Assembly (NCBI GenBank): GCA_023664705.1 | Contig: JAMPFE010000044.1 | Location: 1 to 17,578 of the forward strand | DNA length: 17,578 bases | Reading direction: 5' to 3' | Source of the DNA: Lachnospiraceae bacterium | GTDB taxonomy: Bacteria > Bacillota > Clostridia > Oscillospirales > Ruminococcaceae | In this document: in pieces, positions 1 through 6,023 of the stretch | Layout: every line of letters starts with the position of its first letter | Position numbering within the stretch: position 1 is the stretch's first letter | The notes under the pieces: model-generated | Told to the model about the DNA's origin: nothing | Database searches by the model: none | The model's input: only the letters and a program-made list of their open reading frames with translations | Made by a program: the position numbers and the translations under genes

Positions 1-433
1 CCGCAGCTTGCAATCCTTGTGCTTGCTTATTCAATTGTCAAAGAGCGATGTTAAAAGACTTACCGCGCCGAATGTTCAACAACTATGCCCATTATAAAAT
101 GGCTCTGCTTTCGGCGGCTTTAGGGCTTGTCCTTAACTAATTCTATTATATCATTTGAGAAACCGCCTGTAAACAACACATTTTGTGTACTCCACTCCCA
201 TTTTTTGAGTAGTTTATCTTGTCGAATTGAAACGATATTCCCCGACTAATTCTGAAAGTTTTGTGAAAAAACACTTGCTTTGACAAGATACCATAAAACC
301 CCACAAATAAAGCGTTTTTTCGCTCTTGCCGTTTTCCTTTTTTTACCATTAGTATATCTTTAACGGTTTGTTTTGCGAATATATCTCAATTTGCGATATG
401 AGCCGAATAAAGATGACAGGAGATGTGAAGATT
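1..433. other. Intergenic stretch, left edge to first XRE gene
   Basis: I see no convincing gene here. The only sizeable open frame (minus strand, about 146-349) has no ribosome site and a low-complexity Lys/Phe-rich product, so I do not call it. The stretch is AT-rich past base 140. It holds two GCTTGC direct repeats (6-11 and 21-26) and a 9-bp inverted repeat (TATCTTGTC at 215-223, GACAAGATA at 282-290). A TTGACA hexamer on the minus strand (36-41) could be the -35 of a gene leaving the left edge, but its -10 is poor. A plus-strand TTGACA (280-285) also lacks a good -10 at 17 bases. Control sites for the XRE gene at 434 are likely within this region, but I cannot place its promoter. Confidence 0.5.
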
Positions 434-793
434 ATGAAAAAATCTATCACAAACGCGGTTTTTCCGAACAGGGTTTCGGAAATCCGCAAGGAACACGGCT
501 TGACACAGCAAGAGTTAGCGGACAGGCTCTATCTTGACAAAAACACGATCAGCCGTATTGAAAATGGAATGAACTTTACTCTTGAAAACCTTGTCCGCAT
601 TTCAGACCTTTTCGGTGTGTCGCTTGACTACATAATGCTCCGCAGTGAGAGCAGAAAATCCGCGCCGACGGACGTTGACGCAATGGATACGGAAATCATC
701 GCAGAACTTAAAAACTTTTCTGCGTCCGAAAAGGAAAGGTTACTCAAACACCTTGCCCTTGAAAATGCGCTGAAACTCACCACCGTTGGCTAA
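434..793 (+). CDS. XRE-family helix-turn-helix transcriptional regulator
   Basis: This is a small DNA-binding regulator of 119 residues. A five-helix XRE (lambda Cro/C1-type) domain lies at about residues 13-68, with the typical LTQQELADRL turn and recognition segment (KNTISRIENG), followed by a charged C-terminal helix (about 85-115) that probably mediates dimerisation. I start at ATG 434 because AGGAG lies at 418-422, 11 bases upstream. An upstream in-frame TTG at 368 and ATGs at 398 and 413 would add residues that are not domain-like. Such regulators usually repress their own promoter and the excision or transfer genes of mobile elements; its targets here are unknown. Transcription ends at the double hairpin just downstream. 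The family call is firm and the role is inferred. Confidence 0.9.
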   Translation: MKKSITNAVFPNRVSEIRKEHGLTQQELADRLYLDKNTISRIENGMNFTLENLVRISDLFGVSLDYIMLRSESRKSAPTDVDAMDTEIIAELKNFSASEKERLLKHLALENALKLTTVG

Positions 794-797
794 AATT

Positions 798-834
798 AGC
801 CCCCGAAACCGATTACGGCTTCGGGGGCTTTTTT
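798..834 (+). terminator. Rho-independent terminator after first XRE gene
   Basis: AGCCCCCGAA (798-807) pairs with TTCGGGGGCT (820-829), with further CCG/CGG pairing inside, followed by a run of T (829-834). It begins five bases after the XRE stop codon. On the minus strand it is followed by a weaker TAATTTTA tail, so it may also stop transcripts of the SLOG gene. Confidence 0.88.
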
Positions 835-860
835 CGGTGCTATATGTAGCACCGCTTTTT
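835..860 (+). terminator. Second, back-to-back terminator hairpin
   Basis: CGGTGCTA (835-842) and TAGCACCG (847-854) form a perfect 8-bp stem with a TATG loop, followed by C and TTTTT (856-860). It directly follows the first terminator, so the XRE transcript meets two hairpins in a row. The T tract overlaps the stop codon of the convergent SLOG gene. Confidence 0.7.
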
Positions 861-1332
861 AAACGTCAATCTGTATAATACCTTGTTCCTTTCCGTAATT
901 AACGGTGTAGAAAGTGCCGCCCTTGTTTTTCCGCAGATAGCAAATAAGTGTGCCGCTTCTATCCACCATAAGGCGATTACGAGCATACATACATTCGCTT
1001 GTGTAATGGTCGGAAACGATTTTGGTAAAATCTGCCTTTTCCAATATCTCATAATATTCTACTTTCTGTTTGTCCGTCCACCTTAACGTCTGCTGTTCGG
1101 GAGGACAAGGGAGTGCAAGGGCAAGAATGATGTCGGGGAACTCCGAACGCAATCGGATAATAAGCTGTGCCGCCAAAGTATCAAATCCAATCGCGCCGCC
1201 CGTTATGAACGTCCTTGCACCGTTTTCTATACACTCTCTAACAACTGCTTCAAGTTTCCGCCCTACATCTTGACGCGGCTCATAAAATGTCCTATGCCCT
1301 GTAAAACATACTGTTGTTTCCTTTTTGTACAT
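859..1332 (-). CDS. SLOG-family (DUF1273, YpsA-like) protein
   Basis: This 157-residue protein matches the DUF1273/YpsA branch of the SLOG superfamily, a Rossmann-like fold thought to bind nucleotides or nucleotide-derived ligands. Visible signatures are the N-terminal CFTGHR motif (residues 9-14), a glycine-rich ITGGAIGFDTLAA segment (43-55), the CPPEQQ stretch, and a late RNRLMVDRS segment. Length is normal for the family. The start ATG has a good AGGAGAG ribosome site about 9 bases upstream. A near-consensus minus-strand promoter lies at 1380-1408, sharing the intergenic space with the divergent XRE gene. SLOG proteins recur in mobile elements and conflict systems, but the ligand and role of this one cannot be read from sequence. 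Confidence 0.85.
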   Translation of the reverse strand: MYKKETTVCFTGHRTFYEPRQDVGRKLEAVVRECIENGARTFITGGAIGFDTLAAQLIIRLRSEFPDIILALALPCPPEQQTLRWTDKQKVEYYEILEKADFTKIVSDHYTSECMYARNRLMVDRSGTLICYLRKNKGGTFYTVNYGKEQGIIQIDV

Positions 1333-1379
1333 AACAAAATCTCTCCTTTTAACCCTCTAAATGATGTGGCTGTACTTTT

Positions 1380-1408
1380 ATTATACCCCAACAATATGCT
1401 AAAATCAA
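1380..1408 (-). promoter_or_regulatory. Promoter of the SLOG gene
   Basis: Read on the minus strand, a -35 TTGATT (1403-1408) is followed by a 17-base spacer and a perfect -10 TATAAT (1380-1385). It lies about 50 bases upstream of the SLOG start codon and faces away from the second XRE gene. Confidence 0.8.
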
Positions 1409-1452
1409 TATAAAACCGCAATATTTTACGGATAGTAACTGAAAATATTCGG

Positions 1453-1481
1453 TTATATAATTCGCACAATATTGTTATAAT
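1453..1481 (+). promoter_or_regulatory. Extended -10 promoter of second XRE gene with embedded palindrome
   Basis: A perfect -10 TATAAT (1476-1481) is preceded by TGt (1473-1475), making an extended -10. The -35 (TTATAT, 1453-1458) is weak. A perfect 10-bp palindrome ACAATATTGT (1466-1475) abuts the -10, which is where an XRE repressor would block polymerase. CAATAT recurs at 1392 and 1419 in the same divergent space. Autoregulation by the XRE protein is an inference. Confidence 0.65.
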
Positions 1482-1502
1482 ATACTAAAAGGAGTGCGAA
1501 AT

Positions 1503-1844
1503 ATGGATATTTTCAACAAAGAGGTCGGCGGTAGGATAAAGGAAATACGCAAGGAACGTGGTATTACACAAGAGCAGCTTGCAGAGTATGCGGATGTATC
1601 CGTAGATTTCATAGGTCTTGTTGAAACAGGAAAAAGCACTCTTAAAGTTTCTACCCTTGCCAAAATCGCAACAGCGTTGAATATTTCTTCAGATTATCTG
1701 ATTTACGGTGACGCGCCCTATGTGGAAAATCCGAAAATTAACGCTATGCTTGCTAAAGTTCCAGACAGCAAGAAAAAACAAGCGGAGAAACTTGTTGCAT
1801 TATTCCTTTCGGCGATAAGTACGGACGATAGTAAAAAAATGTAA
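1503..1844 (+). CDS. XRE-family helix-turn-helix regulator (second)
   Basis: This 113-residue regulator has an XRE domain at about residues 9-67, with ITQEQLAEYA followed by the recognition helix region (SVDFIGLVETG). The C-terminal tail is short and Lys-rich and has no extra domain. I start at ATG 1503 with AAAAGGAG ending at 1494, spacer 8. A GTG at 1494 overlaps that ribosome site and is rejected. The gene sits divergent from the SLOG gene across about 170 bases that carry both promoters and a palindrome, so it may control both. It differs clearly from the XRE protein at 434 outside the shared fold, so the pair is not a recent duplication. A strong terminator follows at once. Confidence 0.9.
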   Translation: MDIFNKEVGGRIKEIRKERGITQEQLAEYADVSVDFIGLVETGKSTLKVSTLAKIATALNISSDYLIYGDAPYVENPKINAMLAKVPDSKKKQAEKLVALFLSAISTDDSKKM

Positions 1845-1849
1845 GTAAG

Positions 1850-1887
1850 AACGACTTGCTGTGTTGGTTTCAGCAAGTCGTTTTTTT
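1850..1887 (+). terminator. Terminator after second XRE gene
   Basis: A perfect 12-bp stem (AACGACTTGCTG at 1850-1861 with its complement at 1871-1882) encloses a 9-base loop and is followed by seven T (1881-1887). It separates the XRE gene from the next promoter, whose -35 starts only four bases later. Confidence 0.92.
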
Positions 1888-1890
1888 GCA

Positions 1891-1919
1891 TTGACTTTCA
1901 AGTGCGGATATGGTATGAT
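1891..1919 (+). promoter_or_regulatory. Promoter of the HhH/EEP two-gene unit
   Basis: A -35 TTGACT (1891-1896) is followed by a 17-base spacer and a -10 TATGAT (1914-1919) with an extended TGg just before it. A second TATAAT at 1919-1924 is badly spaced. The start codon at 1950 follows about 30 bases after the -10. Confidence 0.82.
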
Positions 1920-1949
1920 ATAATAAAGGCAGAAAGGCGGGAGTGAAAT

Positions 1950-2204
1950 ATGGAAGAAAATGGTAATCTAATATCAAGGAACGCTTATAAACATATTAAG
2001 TCATTGAACAGGGTTGAGATGTCGGAATATCTTACCGCTCTTTGCGAAGAAGCTACTAAGGAGTACGGCGGCATTGATTTAGATGAACTGCGTGAGGTCA
2101 TCAGAAAGGTAAACGGCATAGGGGAAAAGCGTCTGAATGAGATTATGAGCGCGATCGCCGAACATTACGGTGTTGATGAAAGTAAGGGAATGTCGGAGGA
2201 ATGA
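1950..2204 (+). CDS. Small helix-hairpin-helix-like protein
   Basis: This is an 84-residue acidic protein that I do not recognise as a named family. Residues 45-72 (REVIRKVNGIGEKRLNEIM core) look like a helix-hairpin-helix, the GIGEK turn being the classic non-specific DNA-backbone contact. The rest is predicted helical. GGGAG (1939-1943) lies 6 bases before the ATG. Its stop codon overlaps the start of the EEP gene in an ATGA, so the two are translationally coupled and probably act together; a DNA-binding partner or targeting subunit for the nuclease is an inference. It has its own promoter and is not expressed from the XRE gene because a terminator intervenes. Confidence 0.75.
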   Translation: MEENGNLISRNAYKHIKSLNRVEMSEYLTALCEEATKEYGGIDLDELREVIRKVNGIGEKRLNEIMSAIAEHYGVDESKGMSEE

Positions 2205-2866
2205 AGATTGCCACTTGGAACATAGAACGATTAAAGCACAAGCACGACCTTGCTGATATTGTTTACTCCTGCGAGAAAATACAAGCTGATATTCTTGTTC
2301 TCACGGAAACAGACGAGCAAGTGCGTCCAAACTGTGACTGCTGTTATCAAACTCCTAAGCTTGTCGAAATTCAACCCGATTATTACAAATCAACGGAAAA
2401 TCGCGTTACGGTTTTCACTAAATATAAATGCGTTCGGCAACACACGACTTACGACAAATACACCGCATTATGCGTTGAGTTGGAAACGGAACACGGTAAT
2501 CTGCTTGTTTATGGCACAATAATCGGCATATATGGCAACAGAAATCCCAATTTTACCGCCGATTTAGCAAAACAAATTGACGATATTCAGCGACTATCCG
2601 CTTACGGAGATATTTGCGTTCTCGGAGATTATAACCTTTCGTTCTGTGATAATTACTATTTCACAAAGCAAGGCAGAGCCGATGTGCTTCAATGCTTTGC
2701 AGAAAACAAAATCACCTTGCTTACTAAAGATCGCCCCGAATGTATAGACCACATTGCTATCTCGAAGCGATTTACGCAAGGAGCAGATATACGGATTGAG
2801 GAATGGAACTATGACAAGTCGCTGTCAGACCACAAGGGCATTGCCGTAAGCCTTGATTTTAAATAA
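2201..2866 (+). CDS. Endonuclease/exonuclease/phosphatase (EEP) family protein
   Basis: This stand-alone EEP-fold enzyme of 221 residues carries the full metal-dependent phosphodiesterase signature: WNIE with N7, LTET with E36, GDYN with D143 and N145, IDH with D183, and the C-terminal SDH with D210 and H211. Members act on nucleic acid or on phosphorylated small molecules, so the substrate is not certain; the HhH partner favours DNA. GGAGGA abuts the ATG with almost no spacer, too close for normal initiation, so translation probably depends on coupling through the ATGA overlap with the upstream gene. The EEP fold begins at residue 2, so no later start is possible. It is convergent with the EEP-RT fusion at 2934-5807 but belongs to a different EEP branch. 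Confidence 0.88.
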   Translation: MKIATWNIERLKHKHDLADIVYSCEKIQADILVLTETDEQVRPNCDCCYQTPKLVEIQPDYYKSTENRVTVFTKYKCVRQHTTYDKYTALCVELETEHGNLLVYGTIIGIYGNRNPNFTADLAKQIDDIQRLSAYGDICVLGDYNLSFCDNYYFTKQGRADVLQCFAENKITLLTKDRPECIDHIAISKRFTQGADIRIEEWNYDKSLSDHKGIAVSLDFK

Positions 2867-2871
2867 CATTT

Positions 2872-2901
2872 CCCCCGAAACCGAAAGGCTTCGGGGGCTT
2901 C
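2872..2901. terminator. Hairpin between convergent EEP genes
   Basis: CCCCCGAA (2872-2879) pairs with TTCGGGGG (2890-2897). The plus-strand tail is weak (CTTCTG) and the minus-strand tail is AAATGTTATTT, so it is a modest bidirectional terminator serving the two convergent genes. Its sequence closely copies the hairpin at 798-829. Confidence 0.6.
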
Positions 2902-2933
2902 TGCATTATGTTCGCTGTTGCCGTTCTGTAATG

Positions 2934-5807
2934 CTACTTGCTTTTAAGACCGTATTTTTTCAAGATGTATTCAAAAAACTTTTCGACCTCAATCCTTGCG
3001 TTTTCGGGCAGCTCGCCTTTTAAGATGACATCGGGTATTTCGACCTTTTGTGCCTTATTTTCAGCCCGATAAAGATAAAGCGTTTCCTTTTCAAAGTCAA
3101 GCATTTGTTTGACAAATCCCTCGGTAAGCCAAGCGTCACATATGGCATTTTGGGCGCTCTTATACGACCACCAGGACGGATATTTTCGCGCGGATAGCGG
3201 CAGCTTGAAACCAACGATTTTTTCAATTTGGGTGAACGTCAGAGTGATTTTATCGGTTTTACAATCCCGTAGGTAGATTTTAAACGCATAATAACGCCAA
3301 TTTGGTGAAATACACTTGCTCGGCGCTTTGCTCGATGTCTTTTCGGAAGATAACTCCGTTAAAATCTTTTTCACGTCATACGGACGAAGATAGGTAATAT
3401 CCTCATCGGTACGGATTATCTCCAATTCATTCAGTTCACAGGCTTTATGTATATATGCCGAGTTGAATACCGAGGGCGGTCTTGTTATGTCAGCTGTTAC
3501 AAGTGTTCTTTCCTGGTCGTGAAAGATTTTTCTGCCGCAATAAAAACATTTGCCGCCTTGTCGTTCCCAAACTGCCTTGTATCGCCCAGTCACGTTCTGT
3601 ATTTCGCGCTCGTGCGTGTGCCGTTCCAGCTTTTCCTTATCAAGGAATGGATTTAAACTTGTGCCAAGTTTGTTGTGGTCGGTGAGCATAGTGTCCTCAA
3701 GTCGCAATACCCGTACCGTCTTATCATCGGGCAAAGCATAGCAATGCCGACCGTCAACCTCGGTATACCAGTATTTTGTGATAACCTTTTGGCGCGGCAT
3801 TAGCGGGTGCTTTTGCATTGCCGCTTCAAGCAGAGCAGTCTGCACTGCTGTGTCGATTTTGCAAAAAGCACCAAATGCGTCCGTGCAACGGTGATAACCC
3901 GCCCAGCCGCGTAGCTTTGCGTTTAGCAGATTTATCAATTCACGCTGTGATTTGCGATTTGTTTTAATTGTTTCGGTAATGTCACTTATAAACCGCTGAA
4001 CGGCTTTGTCGGAGGGTCGCGCCGACACCACTCCGTTTCTCTTGCTATATGTTCTCGATAGGTATGTAAAGCCCTCGGATATGTCGCGTATGGCGGTTTT
4101 TTCGGGCGATACAGTCAAACCGCGTTTCTCCAAAAATTCCTTTACCAACTCTAATATGAAATCCGCTGTTTCCCTATCCCTCGCTTGCACCAATATATCG
4201 TCGGCAAAGCGGATAAGGTTTCCGTTCGTGTAATCCGTATCCTTTTTCTCACGGTAATTATCGCCATACAAGGCTTCAAAGATATATGTCTGTAACCCAT
4301 CAAGGACGAAATTCCCGATATACGGCGAAATACTCACGCCCTCGGAAATACCCACATCATCGGCGGGAAACAACTCGCCCGCGAATACTATTCCTGCGTT
4401 CAAGAACTCTTTAAGCACCTTTTTATCCATAGGTAGATTATCCATAAGCCAATCGTGTTGAATGTGGGCATAGTAACCTTTTACGTCAATGCAAACCATA
4501 TAACGGGGAGCGGTTACATTTTTCAACGCTTCTATGATGTAGCCGTGTGCGTCGTGTGATGAACGACCCTTACGAAATGCAAAAGACTTGCGTTCGCTCA
4601 ATGCTTCGGTCACGGGCAAAAGCGAGTAGCCGTACAAAACCGACATTGCGCGGTCGTGATATGTTGGTAGGCTTGGCTTGCGGACTTTGCCGTTATTTTT
4701 GGCGATAAGCTGAATTTGACGGAACGGCATTGCGTGATAATCCTTTGATGTCAATGCAATAGCCGCCGCCATTTTTTGCGAGGGTGTTTTCCATTTCACC
4801 TTATCAACACCTGGAGAACCGCAGACGTTACACACCTTTCTTATGGCAAGGCACTTGATACGCAAATCGCGCACTAATTCGGCTTGCAGCCGCTTGATAC
4901 GGTCAAAGTCGCGCTCGAACGCCGCAAAAGTAAGCTGTTGTTGGAGAAAATCAAGCCGAGTTTCCGCAGCAGTCCAATCCATAGTATTCCAAGCCTTTTC
5001 CAACTCCGCGCCCGATGAGTTTTCATAGTCGGCACAGTCATCTGCTACCTCAATGTAAAGCTCAATCGGGCAGTGATCGCTCCCAAAGATTTCGTTGTGG
5101 TGAGTAATGCCGAGAACACCGTCATACAGACTTTCGGAAATAAGAAAATAGTCTAACCGCCAACCACGATTTTCCTCGCGTTTGTTAAGTCGATTAGACC
5201 ACCAAGTGTAATTTCTTGCATTAGGACACAAGGAACGAAATACGTCCTTTAGCCCCAAATCCAACAGGCTTTGAAAGCCGTTCTGTTCATCGGACAAATA
5301 CCCTTTTTGCTTGAATTTCTCGCGCTCATTTTCTTCAAAGAAATCGAGTTCGGACATCACGAGATTAAAGTCGCCGCAGATGATGACGGGCTTTTCCCAT
5401 AAAAGTTCATTGATATGATTGTAAAAACTCTTATCCCACTCTAAGCGGAAATCGTGTCGCGTCAGATTAGATTGTGAGTTCGGCACGTAAACGCCGACAA
5501 CATACACGCCACCAAGTTCAAGCGTTATTACTCTGCCCTCGGTATCGGGCGGATATGCGTGAAAGCCCTTTGAGATGTGCTTCGGGGCAAGTGATTTCTT
5601 GTAGAGCAGAGCCGTTCCCGAATAGCCGTCCTTGCTTGCGGGATTGAAAAAATGCTCATACCCGTCGATTATGACGGGTTGTTGGTGTGTCCGCGTTTCT
5701 TGTAAGAAGATGATGTCGGGGTCAAGTCGCTTTATCGGCTCAAATGAGCCATTCTCAACACAAGAGAGTAAACCGTTCAGGTTCCACGAGGTTATCCTTA
5801 AATTCAC
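2934..5807 (-). CDS. Fusion: exonuclease III-like EEP + group II-type reverse transcriptase + HNH-like finger + DUF7662-like tail
   Basis: This is a 957-residue multidomain protein. Residues 1-253 form an exonuclease III/APE-like domain with its active-site set intact: WNLNG (N9), QET (E37), GDFN (D146, N148), RLDYF (D219) and SDH (D244, H245). Residues 270-345 match the group II RT N-terminal region. The RT core has motif A IDVKGYY (D441), motif B GVSISPYIGN (490-499), FADD (535-537, both Asp present) and a GLTVSPEKT segment. Residues 622-665 (LRGWAGYHR) resemble the maturase/thumb domain X. A finger follows with C754/C757 and H787/C790, but the usual HH of HNH nucleases is replaced by AD. 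Residues 835-914 resemble DUF7662. I start at GTG 5807, with AGGAGG 8 bases upstream. It has its own promoter. Polymerase and endonuclease activity are expected from the residues; the biological role is not known. Confidence 0.9.
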   Translation of the reverse strand: MNLRITSWNLNGLLSCVENGSFEPIKRLDPDIIFLQETRTHQQPVIIDGYEHFFNPASKDGYSGTALLYKKSLAPKHISKGFHAYPPDTEGRVITLELGGVYVVGVYVPNSQSNLTRHDFRLEWDKSFYNHINELLWEKPVIICGDFNLVMSELDFFEENEREKFKQKGYLSDEQNGFQSLLDLGLKDVFRSLCPNARNYTWWSNRLNKREENRGWRLDYFLISESLYDGVLGITHHNEIFGSDHCPIELYIEVADDCADYENSSGAELEKAWNTMDWTAAETRLDFLQQQLTFAAFERDFDRIKRLQAELVRDLRIKCLAIRKVCNVCGSPGVDKVKWKTPSQKMAAAIALTSKDYHAMPFRQIQLIAKNNGKVRKPSLPTYHDRAMSVLYGYSLLPVTEALSERKSFAFRKGRSSHDAHGYIIEALKNVTAPRYMVCIDVKGYYAHIQHDWLMDNLPMDKKVLKEFLNAGIVFAGELFPADDVGISEGVSISPYIGNFVLDGLQTYIFEALYGDNYREKKDTDYTNGNLIRFADDILVQARDRETADFILELVKEFLEKRGLTVSPEKTAIRDISEGFTYLSRTYSKRNGVVSARPSDKAVQRFISDITETIKTNRKSQRELINLLNAKLRGWAGYHRCTDAFGAFCKIDTAVQTALLEAAMQKHPLMPRQKVITKYWYTEVDGRHCYALPDDKTVRVLRLEDTMLTDHNKLGTSLNPFLDKEKLERHTHEREIQNVTGRYKAVWERQGGKCFYCGRKIFHDQERTLVTADITRPPSVFNSAYIHKACELNELEIIRTDEDITYLRPYDVKKILTELSSEKTSSKAPSKCISPNWRYYAFKIYLRDCKTDKITLTFTQIEKIVGFKLPLSARKYPSWWSYKSAQNAICDAWLTEGFVKQMLDFEKETLYLYRAENKAQKVEIPDVILKGELPENARIEVEKFFEYILKKYGLKSK

Positions 5808-5815
5808 GCGTTAGT

Positions 5816-5821
5816 CCTCCT
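5816..5821 (-). promoter_or_regulatory. Ribosome binding site fixing the GTG start of the EEP-RT gene
   Basis: On the minus strand a perfect AGGAGG lies 8 bases before GTG at 5807. The EEP fold starts within the first residues of this frame (RITSWN), so this GTG is the start. Confidence 0.85.
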
Positions 5822-5871
5822 ATACATTTTCAAGCCTTTTATTTTCGACAATAAGCACTATTCCTGTTTAT

Positions 5872-5900
5872 ATTATACTCGAATTTATGTTTAAAGTCAA
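5872..5900 (-). promoter_or_regulatory. Promoter of the EEP-RT gene
   Basis: On the minus strand a -35 TTGACT (5895-5900) and a perfect -10 TATAAT (5872-5877) are separated by 17 bases. The expected transcript leader is about 55-60 bases, with no long hairpin visible in it. A small inverted repeat (AAATCC 5904-5909, GGATTT 5922-5927) lies just upstream of the -35. Confidence 0.85.
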
Positions 5901-5956
5901 CAAAAATCCGCAGTATATTAAGGATTTGCACCAAATATTTTAAGGTGAACAAATTT

Positions 5957-5995
5957 AAAAAACGGATTGATGTATTTTGTACATCAATCCGTTTT
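5957..5995 (-). terminator. Terminator of the restriction-modification operon
   Basis: A perfect 16-bp stem (arms 5959-5974 and 5980-5995) with a TTTTG loop. Read on the minus strand, the stem ends in GTTTTTT followed by AAATTTG, a standard terminator tail. It lies 29 bases past the Res stop codon and insulates the operon from the EEP-RT gene downstream. Confidence 0.9.
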
Positions 5996-6023
5996 CATTG
6001 TTTCTCATTCGTTGAACAAAACG

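Noticed and set aside
146..349. Minus-strand 67-residue open frame
   Set aside because: No ribosome site before the ATG, low-complexity composition from an AT-rich intergenic stretch, no recognisable pattern.
2934..5807. Mobile group II intron
   Set aside because: The RT and maturase-like parts fit, but the flanks are too short and are filled by promoter and terminators, so no intron RNA can be present.
2934..5807. Retron or diversity-generating retroelement
   Set aside because: I see no msr/msd-like structured repeat pair or template/variable repeat near the RT, and the RT motifs are group II-like with a maturase-type thumb.
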